DNA of 64,000 bases from DMER64 sp041654355 (GTDB taxonomy: Bacteria; Bacteroidota; Bacteroidia; Bacteroidales; UBA932). The notes under the pieces are model-generated. The model was given only the letters and a program-made list of their open reading frames with translations, was not told the DNA's origin and made no database searches. Positions 9,291 through 18,796 of this stretch are shown here, in pieces. Position 1 is the first letter of the stretch; every line of letters starts with the position of its first letter. The stretch is taken from the NCBI GenBank assembly GCA_041654355.1, contig JBAZDQ010000008.1:6764-70763 (forward strand), in the 5' to 3' direction. A program made the translations under genes and the position numbers.

Positions 9291-10304
9291 AAAAGATTTC
9301 AGGATATTTTCCAGTTTATCAAACGGTATTTTTCGTTTTACGATCTTTCCCTGTTGATCTATAAGAACACATAGGGGCAACGTGTTGATTTCATAATAAG
9401 GGATTATGGGTGTAAACGTGCCTTTAAGGTCCGATATCTGGATCCAGGGGAGGCGGTCTTCCTTAATGGCGTGAATCCATTCGCCGCGGATGTCATCCAG
9501 GGACACACCTATTATTTCCAGGCCTTTTTGATGGTACACCGTATACAGGTCTTTGATCAGGGGATTCAGTTCACGGCTCTTGTCGTTGCATCCTGCCCAA
9601 AAGTAAAGCAACGTTATTTTATTTTTTGAAAAAACCGAGTCTATTGTTACCCTGTTTCCTTCTGGATCTTCCATTTGAAATATGTGGGCGGGATTCCCGG
9701 GATCCAGAAATTTCTTCTGATGGATCAGGTCTTCAATTATTTTCAGATTGACGTTATTTCTAAATGAGGGATCTGCCCGGAATCTGTCCAGTTTCTCCTT
9801 CACATGGGATGTTTCTGTCATCGTTTTTGCTTCTTCCGTAAGCAAATCCAGAGCAAAAGCTGACAAGGGTTTCTCCATAGCCAGGGAGCTTTTCACACTA
9901 TCAATATAAACTTGCGAGACTCCCGATCTTTTGAGGGAATCCAAATAGAAAATAATCTGCCTGGTTTCCCCTCCTTTTATAACGGAGTTTTTAAGGTCAT
10001 CGCCCTGTGCCGTAATTTTATATGTGTCGTTTTCCAGGTAAAAAAGTATGAAATCATCAAGCCCCTTAATACGTATAGTAGCGTTTCCCGGAGTATTGAT
10101 CGCTCCCCGGAAAATGAATTTTCCGTTGCGTACAGGGACAGTATCAGCAAATGTTTCGTAACGTGATAAGGTATGCAGCCAGGCTTCCCCCTTATTCAAA
10201 GCCGGATGATCCCCGGTGATCTTAACTGAAATGATGAACTGTTCCTGCTCAGGAACACATCCCGGGACCATCAGAAATAGTAAAATAATCAGGATCTGTT
10301 TCAT
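9282..10304 (-). CDS. TlpA-like thioredoxin-fold lipoprotein with DUF4369-like N-terminus, incomplete CXXC
   Basis: 340 aa lipoprotein (lipobox VPGC, Cys16). Residues about 20-120 look like the DUF4369 domain common in Bacteroidota thiol-disulfide proteins; about 215-340 is a thioredoxin fold (ITLLYFWAGCN ... LEIIGVSLDD ... PLCVLIDQQGKIV). The active-site motif, normally WCxxC, reads WAGCNDKSR: one Cys and no second Cys two residues on. It can therefore hardly act as an ordinary disulfide reductase; a monothiol or structural role is possible. A -7 box ends 4 nt before the start codon. Confidence 0.85.
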   Translation of the reverse strand: MKQILIILLFLMVPGCVPEQEQFIISVKITGDHPALNKGEAWLHTLSRYETFADTVPVRNGKFIFRGAINTPGNATIRIKGLDDFILFYLENDTYKITAQGDDLKNSVIKGGETRQIIFYLDSLKRSGVSQVYIDSVKSSLAMEKPLSAFALDLLTEEAKTMTETSHVKEKLDRFRADPSFRNNVNLKIIEDLIHQKKFLDPGNPAHIFQMEDPEGNRVTIDSVFSKNKITLLYFWAGCNDKSRELNPLIKDLYTVYHQKGLEIIGVSLDDIRGEWIHAIKEDRLPWIQISDLKGTFTPIIPYYEINTLPLCVLIDQQGKIVKRKIPFDKLENILKSFLP

Positions 10305-10308
10305 GGAA

Positions 10309-10316
10309 CAAAGATA
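10309..10316 (-). promoter_or_regulatory. -7 box (TATCTTTG) of the TlpA-like gene
   Basis: Exact TAnnTTTG on the minus strand. Only four bases (TTCC) separate it from the ATG, so the transcript should begin at or within a base or two of the start codon. Confidence 0.6.
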
Positions 10317-10434
10317 ATAAATTTAAAAAACCTTGTCAGCATTGGCTTTCAATATGTAAGTGAAACCCGTTTATCGCTGCAATATTTTATAAATTGGGTG
10401 TCCTTACATTTTTAAAATCAACTTATTATAAAAA

Positions 10435-10466
10435 ATTGTTCTTTATGATAAATTTCTATAAATTTG
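10435..10466 (+). promoter_or_regulatory. Promoter of the second SusC/SusD operon
   Basis: ATTG at 10435-10438, a 20-nt spacer and TAAATTTG at 10459-10466 match the Bacteroidota -33/-7 pair. This leaves a leader of about 45 nt before the SusC start at 10514. The surrounding 200 bp is AT-rich and holds nothing else recognisable. Confidence 0.75.
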
Positions 10467-10513
10467 AAGTATAATCCACATAACCTAATTCATTTAACCT
10501 AAATTTACTAAAG

Positions 10514-13500
10514 ATGAAAAAAACCAAAACAATCCTGACCTGCTTGTTTCTGGGTTTCTGTTCCATTGCCCTGGCACAGAATATCCAGGTAACTGGTAAG
10601 GTTACGGATGCGGTTGACGGTCAGCCGCTCCCCGGTGCTACTATCCTTGTACAAGGAGAACGCACCGCATTTATTACCGACAATGACGGTAATTATACCC
10701 TCACATGTACTCCCGATGCTGTTTTAATATTCAGTTATGTGGGATATGTGAGTGTGGAAGTATCCGTAAACAATCGTTCATTAATCAATGTAGAGATGCG
10801 TGCTGCTAATGTGCTGGATGAAGTCATCGTTACTGCACTTGGTATTACACGGGAAAGAAAGTCCATAGGGGCAGCTATTCAGGACGTCAAGGCAGAAGAG
10901 ATCACAAAGTCAGGTCACCTGAACGTTTCTTCCGCACTTTCCGGACGTGTTGCCGGTATGCAGGTGACACAGGCAGGTGGTGCCATTGGCGCTTCCTCCC
11001 GTATTGTGGTCAGGGGGAACTCTTCATTGAGCGGAAACGAACCCTTGATTGTGGTGGATGGTATTCCCATTGCCAACGATAATTATATGACAGGTGCCGT
11101 TGACTACGGTTCCGGATTATATGACATCAATCCGGAAGACATAGAAAACATTTCAGTTCTAAAAGGAGGTTCAGCTGCTTTGTACGGAATGCGCGCCGGT
11201 AACGGTGTAGTCCTGATCACGACAAAATCCGGAAAGGCAGCCAGGGAAGGGTTGACCGTTACTTACAACGGCAGTATTACCATGGACAATGTATATAACC
11301 TGCCTCCCCTTCAAAACCTGTACGGGCAAGGGTACGAAGGAGCTGAATATGAATTTGACAGAAGCGGGTACAACGGCACATATTCCGACTGGGTTTACAA
11401 TGAGCTGGGCTATAATGATTTGTCAGGCTACTTTGGAGCCGATGAAAGCTGGGGACCCCGTCTGGATATTGGTCTGAATATTCCCCAATGGGACAGTCCC
11501 TATAATAATGGTGTTCACCAGGCAACGCCCTGGGTTTCTCATCCTGATAACATCAAAAGTTTCTTTGATACCGGATATTCCCAAAGCCACAATATTTCAG
11601 TGGTAACCAAAACCAACAGAACTTCAACTCGTGCCTCCCTGGGAATCAGGGATCAAAAAGGAACATTACCCAATACAGATCAGAAAAGGGTTTCTGCTCA
11701 AATGAGTACGAATGTAGATATAAACAAATATCTGGCGTTTGACCTGAGTATGAATTATACCAGAACTCAAAGCAATAACCTTCCGCAAGGGTCTTATAAT
11801 GCAGGTAACCCTCTTCAGTCACTGCTGCAATGGTTCGGTCGCCAGGTAAATATGGAATCTTTAAAGAATTTGTACGATAAGGGCAATGATCCTTATACCG
11901 GTATGCCTTACAGCTGGTGTCCGGATTACCATCAGAATCCTTATTATTCCATGTATTACAATACGAACAGTTTTGAACGCAACCGATTCTTCGGAAAAAC
12001 TTCTTTGTGGATTAAGCCTACCAGCTGGCTGAAGTTTGAAGGTCGCGTAGGTTACGATTATTATGACACGTATACCAAACAAGTAGTACTGTACCATACG
12101 GATTATCCGGATGGCGGTTTTTGGTCACATAACCGGAAAAACGCAGAACTTAACGCAGACTTTCTGGCTTATTTTGACAAAACTTTCGGGGATAATGTAT
12201 TAAGTGTCAATGCTGTTTTGGGGGCTAATTACAGGGATCTGAATTATCAGACTTCTTCTCTTACAGCCGAGGCTTTGATAGTGCCGGGCCTGTTTACCAT
12301 ATCCAATGTCGCCGGTAGTCCGGGCACAAGTATGGGCGGATCTCACATACGTGAAAATTCGGTTTATGCCAACTTGTCTCTGGGTTTCAAAGGGATGTTG
12401 TACATAGATGCCTCGGCACGTAACGACTGGAGTTCCACCATCGCCGATCCTTTCTTCTACCCGTCTGTTTCCGGCAGCTGGATCGTTACCGAGACTTTCC
12501 CTGTTCTCAAAGGATCCGTGCTGGAATTTCTGAAGTTGCGAGGAGGCTGGGCAAAAATTGGAGCAGCAACTTCCGCATATCAAACAGACAGGTATTATTC
12601 TTCGGCAGGATACAATATTCATGGTGCCGGACAGTTCTACAATCCCACAACGTATCCGCCGGCAGGATTAAGGCCTGAATCTGTTGTAACGGCTGAAGTA
12701 GGTTTGGAAGCCCGGTTTTTTGACAACCGTCTGGGATTTGATGTGGCATTGTACAACAAAAATACCACAGACCAAATTCTTTCTGCTGATGTTTCACGAT
12801 CTACGGGCTACAGCTCAATGAAAATTAACGCAGGTGAGATCAACAACAAGGGTCTTGAGATCCAGTTGATGGCTACTCCTGTCAGAACAGGTGATTTCCA
12901 ATGGAACATCACTCTTAACTGGGCAAAGGACCAAAGCAAGATCATTTCCCTATATGAAGATGAAGCCACTCAGCAGCTTATTGAAACTTACAATATCGGT
13001 TCATCGTGGTCAGTTTACACACAGGCACGCAAAGGGGAACCCTGGGGCGCCATCTACGGAACGGGATCCGTTACCGATGATGACGGCAATATTATAGTTG
13101 GAGCTAACGGAAGGGCCAAACGTGAAGCCAAAGTGCTTGGTAATGTCAATCCCGACTGGACGGCCGGTCTGCATATGGACTTCCGTTGGAAAAACCTTTC
13201 TGCTGGCGTCATGTTTGATTTCCGTAAAGGCGGGGATGTGTTCTCGGTATCGCAGATGTTTGGTACCTACACGGGTATTTACGAATATACAGCAGCCAAC
13301 GGTGTACGTGAAAATGGTGTAATTTTCGGTAAAGACATTTTGACTGACCGGAATTTTGTGAAAGAAGATGGTTCGGTCAATGACATAGTGGTTGCTCCGA
13401 CTTCTGCTTTCTCCGATTTCTACAGCAACCGTTCTTACTCTGTATTTGATGGTTCTTACTTTAAGCTGAAAGACTTTTATATTACCTATACCATTCCTGC

Positions 13501-13708
13501 TTCAAAATTTACCAGGAGCAGTCTGATCAAGGCTTTCAATGTATCCCTGGTAGGAAGCAATGTGGCCATTCTTTGGTTGCATAAATCCAATATTGCCAGA
13601 GTAGATCCGGAATCCAGTGTGAACTCCGCTAACAGCGGGGTGGGTATTGAATCCAATTCATTCATGCCTACCCGCAGCATTGGTCTTAAAGTAGGTATTA
13701 CTTTTTAA
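10514..13708 (+). CDS. SusC/RagA-family TonB-dependent outer-membrane receptor
   Basis: 1064 aa, complete. Signal peptide (MKKTKTILTCLFLGFCSIAL) ending ALAQ, carboxypeptidase-regulatory-like domain at about 25-100 (VTGKVTDAVDGQPLPGATI), TonB plug at about 105-230 (DEVIVTALGITRERKSIGAA, EPLIVVDGIPIAND, LKGGSAALYGMRAGNGVVL), then a barrel ending KVGITF. By family it imports ligand with the SusD-like lipoprotein 18 bp downstream. It diverges from the first SusC in the plug and barrel, so the two are not recent duplicates. No enzyme genes accompany it. Confidence 0.96.
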   Translation: MKKTKTILTCLFLGFCSIALAQNIQVTGKVTDAVDGQPLPGATILVQGERTAFITDNDGNYTLTCTPDAVLIFSYVGYVSVEVSVNNRSLINVEMRAANVLDEVIVTALGITRERKSIGAAIQDVKAEEITKSGHLNVSSALSGRVAGMQVTQAGGAIGASSRIVVRGNSSLSGNEPLIVVDGIPIANDNYMTGAVDYGSGLYDINPEDIENISVLKGGSAALYGMRAGNGVVLITTKSGKAAREGLTVTYNGSITMDNVYNLPPLQNLYGQGYEGAEYEFDRSGYNGTYSDWVYNELGYNDLSGYFGADESWGPRLDIGLNIPQWDSPYNNGVHQATPWVSHPDNIKSFFDTGYSQSHNISVVTKTNRTSTRASLGIRDQKGTLPNTDQKRVSAQMSTNVDINKYLAFDLSMNYTRTQSNNLPQGSYNAGNPLQSLLQWFGRQVNMESLKNLYDKGNDPYTGMPYSWCPDYHQNPYYSMYYNTNSFERNRFFGKTSLWIKPTSWLKFEGRVGYDYYDTYTKQVVLYHTDYPDGGFWSHNRKNAELNADFLAYFDKTFGDNVLSVNAVLGANYRDLNYQTSSLTAEALIVPGLFTISNVAGSPGTSMGGSHIRENSVYANLSLGFKGMLYIDASARNDWSSTIADPFFYPSVSGSWIVTETFPVLKGSVLEFLKLRGGWAKIGAATSAYQTDRYYSSAGYNIHGAGQFYNPTTYPPAGLRPESVVTAEVGLEARFFDNRLGFDVALYNKNTTDQILSADVSRSTGYSSMKINAGEINNKGLEIQLMATPVRTGDFQWNITLNWAKDQSKIISLYEDEATQQLIETYNIGSSWSVYTQARKGEPWGAIYGTGSVTDDDGNIIVGANGRAKREAKVLGNVNPDWTAGLHMDFRWKNLSAGVMFDFRKGGDVFSVSQMFGTYTGIYEYTAANGVRENGVIFGKDILTDRNFVKEDGSVNDIVVAPTSAFSDFYSNRSYSVFDGSYFKLKDFYITYTIPASKFTRSSLIKAFNVSLVGSNVAILWLHKSNIARVDPESSVNSANSGVGIESNSFMPTRSIGLKVGITF

Positions 13709-13726
13709 CCCCAAATAATTGAAGAT

Positions 13727-15193
13727 ATGAAAACAAAAATTATAAAATTTTCTGTAATCGCCGTTTTTGGTGTTTTATTGATGGGGTGTACTAAAGATTT
13801 TGATAAAATCAACACGAACCCCAACGCTTCTGCCGATGCTCCTATCACCAATGTATTGGCATACTGTATCAGGTACACTTGCAGCACTTATTTTGATGCC
13901 TGGGCAGATATGAACGAACCCAGTACTTATGGCGGACATCTGGCCAAGAAACAGTATATTGACGAAGCCCGTTACGTAACACGTTCTACAGTCGTTGCCA
14001 ACAACTGGCATTACCTGTACATTACCATGAATAATCTAAGGGATGTAAGGAACAGGGCGGCTGAAGACGGACTTACAAATATGGAAAACGTTGCCAAGAT
14101 CTGGGAAGCAGTTATTATGCAACTGGGTACGGACAGATGGCGTGATCTTCCTTATTCAGAAGCCGTTAGTCTGGATCAGGGTATTGTCGCGCCTAAATAC
14201 GATACTCAAGAGCAGATATATCCGGCTCTTATGGATCTGTTGAAAGAAGCTGCAGACGGCTTGAGTGCAGGCGGTACCGATGACCTGGGTCTTGGAGACA
14301 TCCTGTTCTTTGGAGACACCGATGCCTGGTTGCGTCTTGCCAATTCGTTGCGGTTGCGTATGGCCATGCGGATAGCCAATGTCAATCCCACCATGGCCAA
14401 ACAGGTAGCCGAAGAGATAACCGGAAATCCCTCCAAGTATCCGCTCATTACGGAAAACAGCCAGAATGCATTTTTCTGGTGGCCCGGAACTTCTCCTTAT
14501 TACGAACCGTGGGCAGATGATTTCCGGACCCGTGACGACCATTGTGTTTCGGATATCCTGGTCAATGTGTTAAAAGACCTGAATGACCCGCGTCTTCCCG
14601 TTTATGCCCAACCTAACGGATACGGTGAATACGAAGGTTGTGAAATTGGAGGTCCCGATGCCATCACTACAGGTCATGCTATGAAGTATTCACTTATCGG
14701 ACCTCGTTTCCGTGAAGATCTGGCCGGGTTCTCTCCCATTTTCCGTGCTGCTGAAACACATTTCCACCTTGCAGAAGCTGCTGCCAGGGGATGGAATGTA
14801 CGTGTAAGTGCCCAAGATGCTTATGAAGCAGGGGTTACTGTTTCTTTGGATGAAAACGGAGTTGCCGGAGAAGCAGCCGCTTACCTGGCCGGAGATGCCG
14901 CATTTGACGGTACTCTGGATCAGATCTACCTTCAGGAATGGATATGCCTGTTCAAACAAGGGATGGAAACATGGTCCTTATACAGGAAAACCGGCATTCC
15001 CACAACACATCACATGGCCAGTTCCATGGAAGAATGCGGATATACCGGACACAACATGCCTCCTTTGCGTTATCCCTATCCGTTGGTCGAAGGTACCCTA
15101 AACGGAGCCAATTCTGCCGGCCCCATGAGTGACGTGAAAGACGAGCTCTGGGGCAAACAAATGTGGTTTGATAAACGTACAGGAGTGAATTAA
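13727..15193 (+). CDS. SusD-like lipoprotein (SusD/RagB, SusD-like_2 type)
   Basis: 488 aa; lipobox LMGC at about residues 18-21. The start of the mature protein, TKDFDKINTNPNASADAP, is the hallmark of the SusD-like_2 subfamily, as are LWGKQMWFDKRT near the end and the helical region WEAVIMQLGTDRWRDLPYSE. It is the surface ligand-binding partner of the SusC gene just upstream (18-bp gap), with a terminator 20 bp after the stop. Members of this subfamily are often found away from glycan loci, so a non-glycan substrate is possible. Confidence 0.93.
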   Translation: MKTKIIKFSVIAVFGVLLMGCTKDFDKINTNPNASADAPITNVLAYCIRYTCSTYFDAWADMNEPSTYGGHLAKKQYIDEARYVTRSTVVANNWHYLYITMNNLRDVRNRAAEDGLTNMENVAKIWEAVIMQLGTDRWRDLPYSEAVSLDQGIVAPKYDTQEQIYPALMDLLKEAADGLSAGGTDDLGLGDILFFGDTDAWLRLANSLRLRMAMRIANVNPTMAKQVAEEITGNPSKYPLITENSQNAFFWWPGTSPYYEPWADDFRTRDDHCVSDILVNVLKDLNDPRLPVYAQPNGYGEYEGCEIGGPDAITTGHAMKYSLIGPRFREDLAGFSPIFRAAETHFHLAEAAARGWNVRVSAQDAYEAGVTVSLDENGVAGEAAAYLAGDAAFDGTLDQIYLQEWICLFKQGMETWSLYRKTGIPTTHHMASSMEECGYTGHNMPPLRYPYPLVEGTLNGANSAGPMSDVKDELWGKQMWFDKRTGVN

Positions 15194-15213
15194 AGGTTGT
15201 TACAACTCATCTC

Positions 15214-15241
15214 AAGAGCACCTCAGCGGGTGCTCTTTTTT
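15214..15241 (+). terminator. Intrinsic terminator of the second SusC/SusD operon
   Basis: A 9-bp perfect stem AAGAGCACC / GGTGCTCTT with a 6-nt loop, followed by a T tract. Confidence 0.92.
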
Positions 15242-15267
15242 ATTTCATGCATCTGTAAAATTTCGTA

Positions 15268-15275
15268 TATATTTG
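15268..15275 (+). promoter_or_regulatory. -7 box (TATATTTG) of the acyltransferase gene
   Basis: Exact TAnnTTTG, 5 nt before ATG 15281. No TTTG at the -33 distance. If used, the mRNA would be leaderless or nearly so. Confidence 0.5.
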
Positions 15276-15280
15276 TAATC

Positions 15281-16534
15281 ATGAAATATGCTATGAATTT
15301 TTTCCCCTTGCGGGAAGTAAAACGATTTGATCTTGCCAGAATGCCCAGACCGGTTAGCTGGTACCTGAGGCCGATCGCCTGGCTGCTGAGTTATCCGTCA
15401 TTGTGGCGTCACCGTACAAAGATCAATAAAATAAATATGGACGGCGTTAAACCGCCTTATTTGCTGTTGTGTAACCACAATGCGTTTTACGATTTTATGG
15501 TAGCCACCGTGGCGACCTTCCCGCATCAGGCATTTTACGTAGTGGCAGTGGACGGCTTTATTGGAAAGGAGTGGCTTATGCGAAGGATAGGGTGTATAGG
15601 AAAACGGAAATTTACCAACGACATAGCCCTGATCCGTCATTTGAAAACGGTGGTGGAAAGAGGCAAGATAGCTGCAGTTTATCCCGAGGCACGTTATTCG
15701 CTTTGCGGGACGAACGCTGTATTGCCCCCGTCCCTGGGAAAGCTTGTCAAACATCTGAACGTCCCGGTAGTTACCCTGATCACATACGGACACCACATAA
15801 ACGCTCCTTTCTGGAATACTAAAACCCGCGGGGTCAGGACAAAAGCAACCATGACACGGATCATTACCCGGGAAGAAGCCACACAGCTCAGTTCGGATCA
15901 GCTGAATGAGATCATCAACAAGTCTTTTGAATACGACGATTTTGCCTGGCAACGGGCCAATCTGATACCTGTTCACTATAAAGACCGCGCCAGCGGATTG
16001 CACAAAGTTTTATACCAATGCCCGGATTGCCTGACCGAATACAGGATGCAGTCAGGAGGGGCAGAGATCTGGTGCAGTCATTGCGGGAAACGCTGGACCA
16101 TGTCTGAATATGGAGAATTGAAGGCACAGGAAGGGGACACCCGCTTCTCACATATTCCGGACTGGTACGAATGGGAGCGGGAACAGGTTAGGAAGGAAGT
16201 GGAAGAAGGAAGGTATTGTTTCCATAGTAACGTTTACGTTCGCATGCTCCCGAATTCAAAAGGTCTTATTGATATTGGGGAAGCGGTCCTGACCCACGAC
16301 ATGAAAGGTTTCAAACTGCAAGGTGTTCACGACGGAGCCACTTACACCCTTGATATCCCGGCACAATCCGTATATTCCTGTCATATTGAATACGACTACG
16401 GAAAATACAAACAGGATTGTGTAGATCTCAATACCCTGAACGATTCTTTCTGGGTGTTTCCCGAAGGGGAAAATTTCTCGGTGACCAAGATCTCCCTGGC
16501 CACCGAGGAATTGTTCAATTACAAGAATCCATAA
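15281..16534 (+). CDS. PlsC-family 1-acylglycerol-phosphate acyltransferase-like protein with zinc ribbon
   Basis: 417 aa from ATG 15281; an upstream in-frame ATG at 15197 would run through the terminator. The acyltransferase core has the HX4D motif (His66-Asp71 in NHNAFYDF) and a block III-like YPEAR at 134-138. After about residue 245 comes a putative zinc ribbon (Cys247, Cys250, Cys265, Cys268) and a 150-residue C-terminal part absent from ordinary PlsC. By family it would acylate a lyso-phospholipid or related acceptor at the inner membrane; the extension leaves the acceptor uncertain. The 3' end overlaps the convergent peptidase gene by 16 bp. Confidence 0.82.
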   Translation: MKYAMNFFPLREVKRFDLARMPRPVSWYLRPIAWLLSYPSLWRHRTKINKINMDGVKPPYLLLCNHNAFYDFMVATVATFPHQAFYVVAVDGFIGKEWLMRRIGCIGKRKFTNDIALIRHLKTVVERGKIAAVYPEARYSLCGTNAVLPPSLGKLVKHLNVPVVTLITYGHHINAPFWNTKTRGVRTKATMTRIITREEATQLSSDQLNEIINKSFEYDDFAWQRANLIPVHYKDRASGLHKVLYQCPDCLTEYRMQSGGAEIWCSHCGKRWTMSEYGELKAQEGDTRFSHIPDWYEWEREQVRKEVEEGRYCFHSNVYVRMLPNSKGLIDIGEAVLTHDMKGFKLQGVHDGATYTLDIPAQSVYSCHIEYDYGKYKQDCVDLNTLNDSFWVFPEGENFSVTKISLATEELFNYKNP

Positions 16535-18522
16535 GCCCTGCCGTAGGAAAGGTGTTGTTCCAGGAAACCTCCGGCATATTCCAGCTTCAGGTCTTTAAGT
16601 CTGCCTTTTTTATCGTAGACAGGTATGATGTTGGGATTCAAAAATCCTCCGTAAGGTCTTAGATTCAGGGCTGCATAACGTTCCAGAACTTCTTTATGCA
16701 GATCCCTGTCCACCTGAATGGCATATTGTTCCACCAATGCTTTTCCGGCTGCATGATCGCCTTCCGATTTGATGCGCTGGATCTCTGCCAGTAACGTAGC
16801 AAAGAGTTGACGTAGCCCCTGGTAATCGTTGACAACAAAATACGATTTTCCGTCTTTTACCTTTCTTTCTATGGCATTGCCGTTTTTCAGGCACCAGGAA
16901 GAGATCAGTTGTCGGCATTGCATGTGAGCCTGGGTTATGTTCTTACCGGGTTCTATCCGGACCAGCTGTGTGAATAATCCGTTACGAATATAATTGATGT
17001 ATTCTGCTTTGTAGGCGGTAGTGTCCGGTAGGATACCCAGTTCCACCAACTTGGGATCGCCCAGGTAATACAGGGCAAAAAGATCCGCACGCGCTTCTTC
17101 CAGAGGCGAACTGTATTCCTGCAGGGCATTGGGAGATACTCCGGGCAATAACTGGCCCGATCCGTGACCCAGGCACTCATGCAAGTCGGTATGCAGGTTC
17201 CCGGTAAGTGTCCCGTATTTTTTTAATAACGCAATTTCCTCCTCGTCCCAGGAAAATTCATCCAGCATGTTTTTGGGCGATTCCTCGGCCGCTTTGTCGT
17301 AAGCGTTGGTAATATTGGCAATGGTCACCGATTTGGAGCCGTATTCCTTGCGGATCCAGTCCGAGTTGGGTAGGTTGATCCCAATGGGAGTGGAAGGGAA
17401 GGCATCGCCTCCCAGCATGGCCACGTTGATGACTTTTGCCGAGACGCCGGTCACGTTTTCTTTCTTAAAACGCGGATCGATGGGAGAGTGATCTTCAAAC
17501 CATTGGGCATTCCCGCTGATGATGGCCGTTCTGCGGGAAGCCTCCTTATCTATGTAATTGACGTTCCCTTCCCAGGACCCTTTTCTTCCCAGGGGATCTC
17601 CGTACACTTCCACGAACCCGTTCACAAAATCCAGTTCTGTGTCTGTATCCTGTACCCAGGCAACGTTAAATGCATCCCACAGTGCCAGGTCCCCGGTTTG
17701 ATAATAATTGATCAGGGTCTTGAGGTAAGAAGTCTGTTCGGGGCTTTCGGCCACGTCTGCCGCTTTTTCAAGCCAGTGGCAGATCTGTTGAAGGGCAGGT
17801 CCGTAAAGACCTTCTGTAGAATAAGTTTCCTCCAGGATCTCTCCGTCTTTCTTGACGAGTCTGCTGTTCAGTCCGTATTCCACAGGACGCTGATCCGCGG
17901 GATCTTCCATGGACCGGTAAAATGCCTCGGCCTGGGCACGTGTAATACCACTGTAAAAATTCGTGGCAGATGCCAGGAGGAGGTCCCTGTCTGTTCCGGA
18001 ACTTTTCCGCATTTTGTACAACGCGGGATCACACATGATAGCAACCAAACTGTCAATATCATCAGTGTCCTGTGAATTTTCAAGTAAATGCCTCATGTAT
18101 TCGGCAGTGCAGCCGGGAAGGATTTTTTCCTCTGCGTAGTGATGGTGAATGCCGTTGCTGAAAAAGACACGCTTGGCATAGATCAGGAATTCCTTAAATT
18201 CAGGGGTCTCCCTGTCTCCGGTGTATGATTCCAGGATATTTTCCAGGGCTTTTCTGACTTCCAGGTTGTGTTTGAAATTCTGGTCCCAGAAAATGTCCCT
18301 TCCGCATTTGGCGGCTTCTCCCATATAATAGATAAAGGATTTCTGCTGTAAGGTCAGACCGTCCCAGCCCGGCACTTTATACCGGATGACTTTCAGATCT
18401 GCAAATTCATCTACCAGGTATTTGAATTCCTGTTCCTGTGTTTTTGATTCTTTTGGATTCTGGGTACAGGAAAACCCTGCAATGCCTACCAGGCAGGCAA
18501 AGGCAATTCTCATTGTTTTCAT
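16519..18522 (-). CDS. Dipeptidyl-peptidase III (M49 metallopeptidase), lipoprotein
   Basis: 667 aa, the size of Bacteroides M49 enzymes. It carries the family's HExxxH zinc motif as HECLGH (His448-His453) and the third-ligand motif EEARAD some 25-30 residues later. N-terminus MKTMRIAFACLVGIAGFSC has a lipobox, so it sits in the cell envelope. M49 enzymes release dipeptides from the N-terminus of oligopeptides, fitting the peptidase-rich neighbourhood. It starts 7 bp after a small membrane-protein gene and may be the last gene of that operon. Confidence 0.93.
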   Translation of the reverse strand: MKTMRIAFACLVGIAGFSCTQNPKESKTQEQEFKYLVDEFADLKVIRYKVPGWDGLTLQQKSFIYYMGEAAKCGRDIFWDQNFKHNLEVRKALENILESYTGDRETPEFKEFLIYAKRVFFSNGIHHHYAEEKILPGCTAEYMRHLLENSQDTDDIDSLVAIMCDPALYKMRKSSGTDRDLLLASATNFYSGITRAQAEAFYRSMEDPADQRPVEYGLNSRLVKKDGEILEETYSTEGLYGPALQQICHWLEKAADVAESPEQTSYLKTLINYYQTGDLALWDAFNVAWVQDTDTELDFVNGFVEVYGDPLGRKGSWEGNVNYIDKEASRRTAIISGNAQWFEDHSPIDPRFKKENVTGVSAKVINVAMLGGDAFPSTPIGINLPNSDWIRKEYGSKSVTIANITNAYDKAAEESPKNMLDEFSWDEEEIALLKKYGTLTGNLHTDLHECLGHGSGQLLPGVSPNALQEYSSPLEEARADLFALYYLGDPKLVELGILPDTTAYKAEYINYIRNGLFTQLVRIEPGKNITQAHMQCRQLISSWCLKNGNAIERKVKDGKSYFVVNDYQGLRQLFATLLAEIQRIKSEGDHAAGKALVEQYAIQVDRDLHKEVLERYAALNLRPYGGFLNPNIIPVYDKKGRLKDLKLEYAGGFLEQHLSYGRAYGFL

Positions 18523-18529
18523 TGTTATA

Positions 18530-18793
18530 CTAATGGTTACGGATTTTTTGTACGCACCGGTTCAGATGTTTCACCAGGGTAAAGGTGGTAATGGCAACGG
18601 GAATGACCAAAGGGAGCCATGAGAGCAGGCCGCTGCCTTCATCGGGGAAAAAACTGCCTTTTGCGAAACTACCCGAGAACGTGTCTTTTGCACGGTCTTC
18701 AACGCCTTTAATATGCCAATCCAACGAATTGCGTTCCGCTCTGAGTTGTTCTATGGTCGTTATCCGTGAATATATGGCTCTTCTGCTTTTCAT
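18530..18793 (-). CDS. Small membrane protein of unknown function
   Basis: 87 aa. The N-terminal half is charged and helical (TTIEQLRAERNSLDWHIKG); a hydrophobic segment (LLSWLPLVIPVAITTFTLV, about residues 55-73) suggests one membrane pass. It lies between a holin-like gene and the M49 peptidase, same strand, with 3-bp and 7-bp gaps. Such small proteins commonly accompany YtxH genes in Bacteroidota; the function is not known. Confidence 0.75.
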   Translation of the reverse strand: MKSRRAIYSRITTIEQLRAERNSLDWHIKGVEDRAKDTFSGSFAKGSFFPDEGSGLLSWLPLVIPVAITTFTLVKHLNRCVQKIRNH

Positions 18794-18796
18794 AGG

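Noticed and set aside
1..15193. Polysaccharide utilisation locus call for the SusC/SusD pairs
   Set aside because: No glycoside hydrolase, lyase, hybrid sensor or sigma/anti-sigma gene accompanies them in the window.
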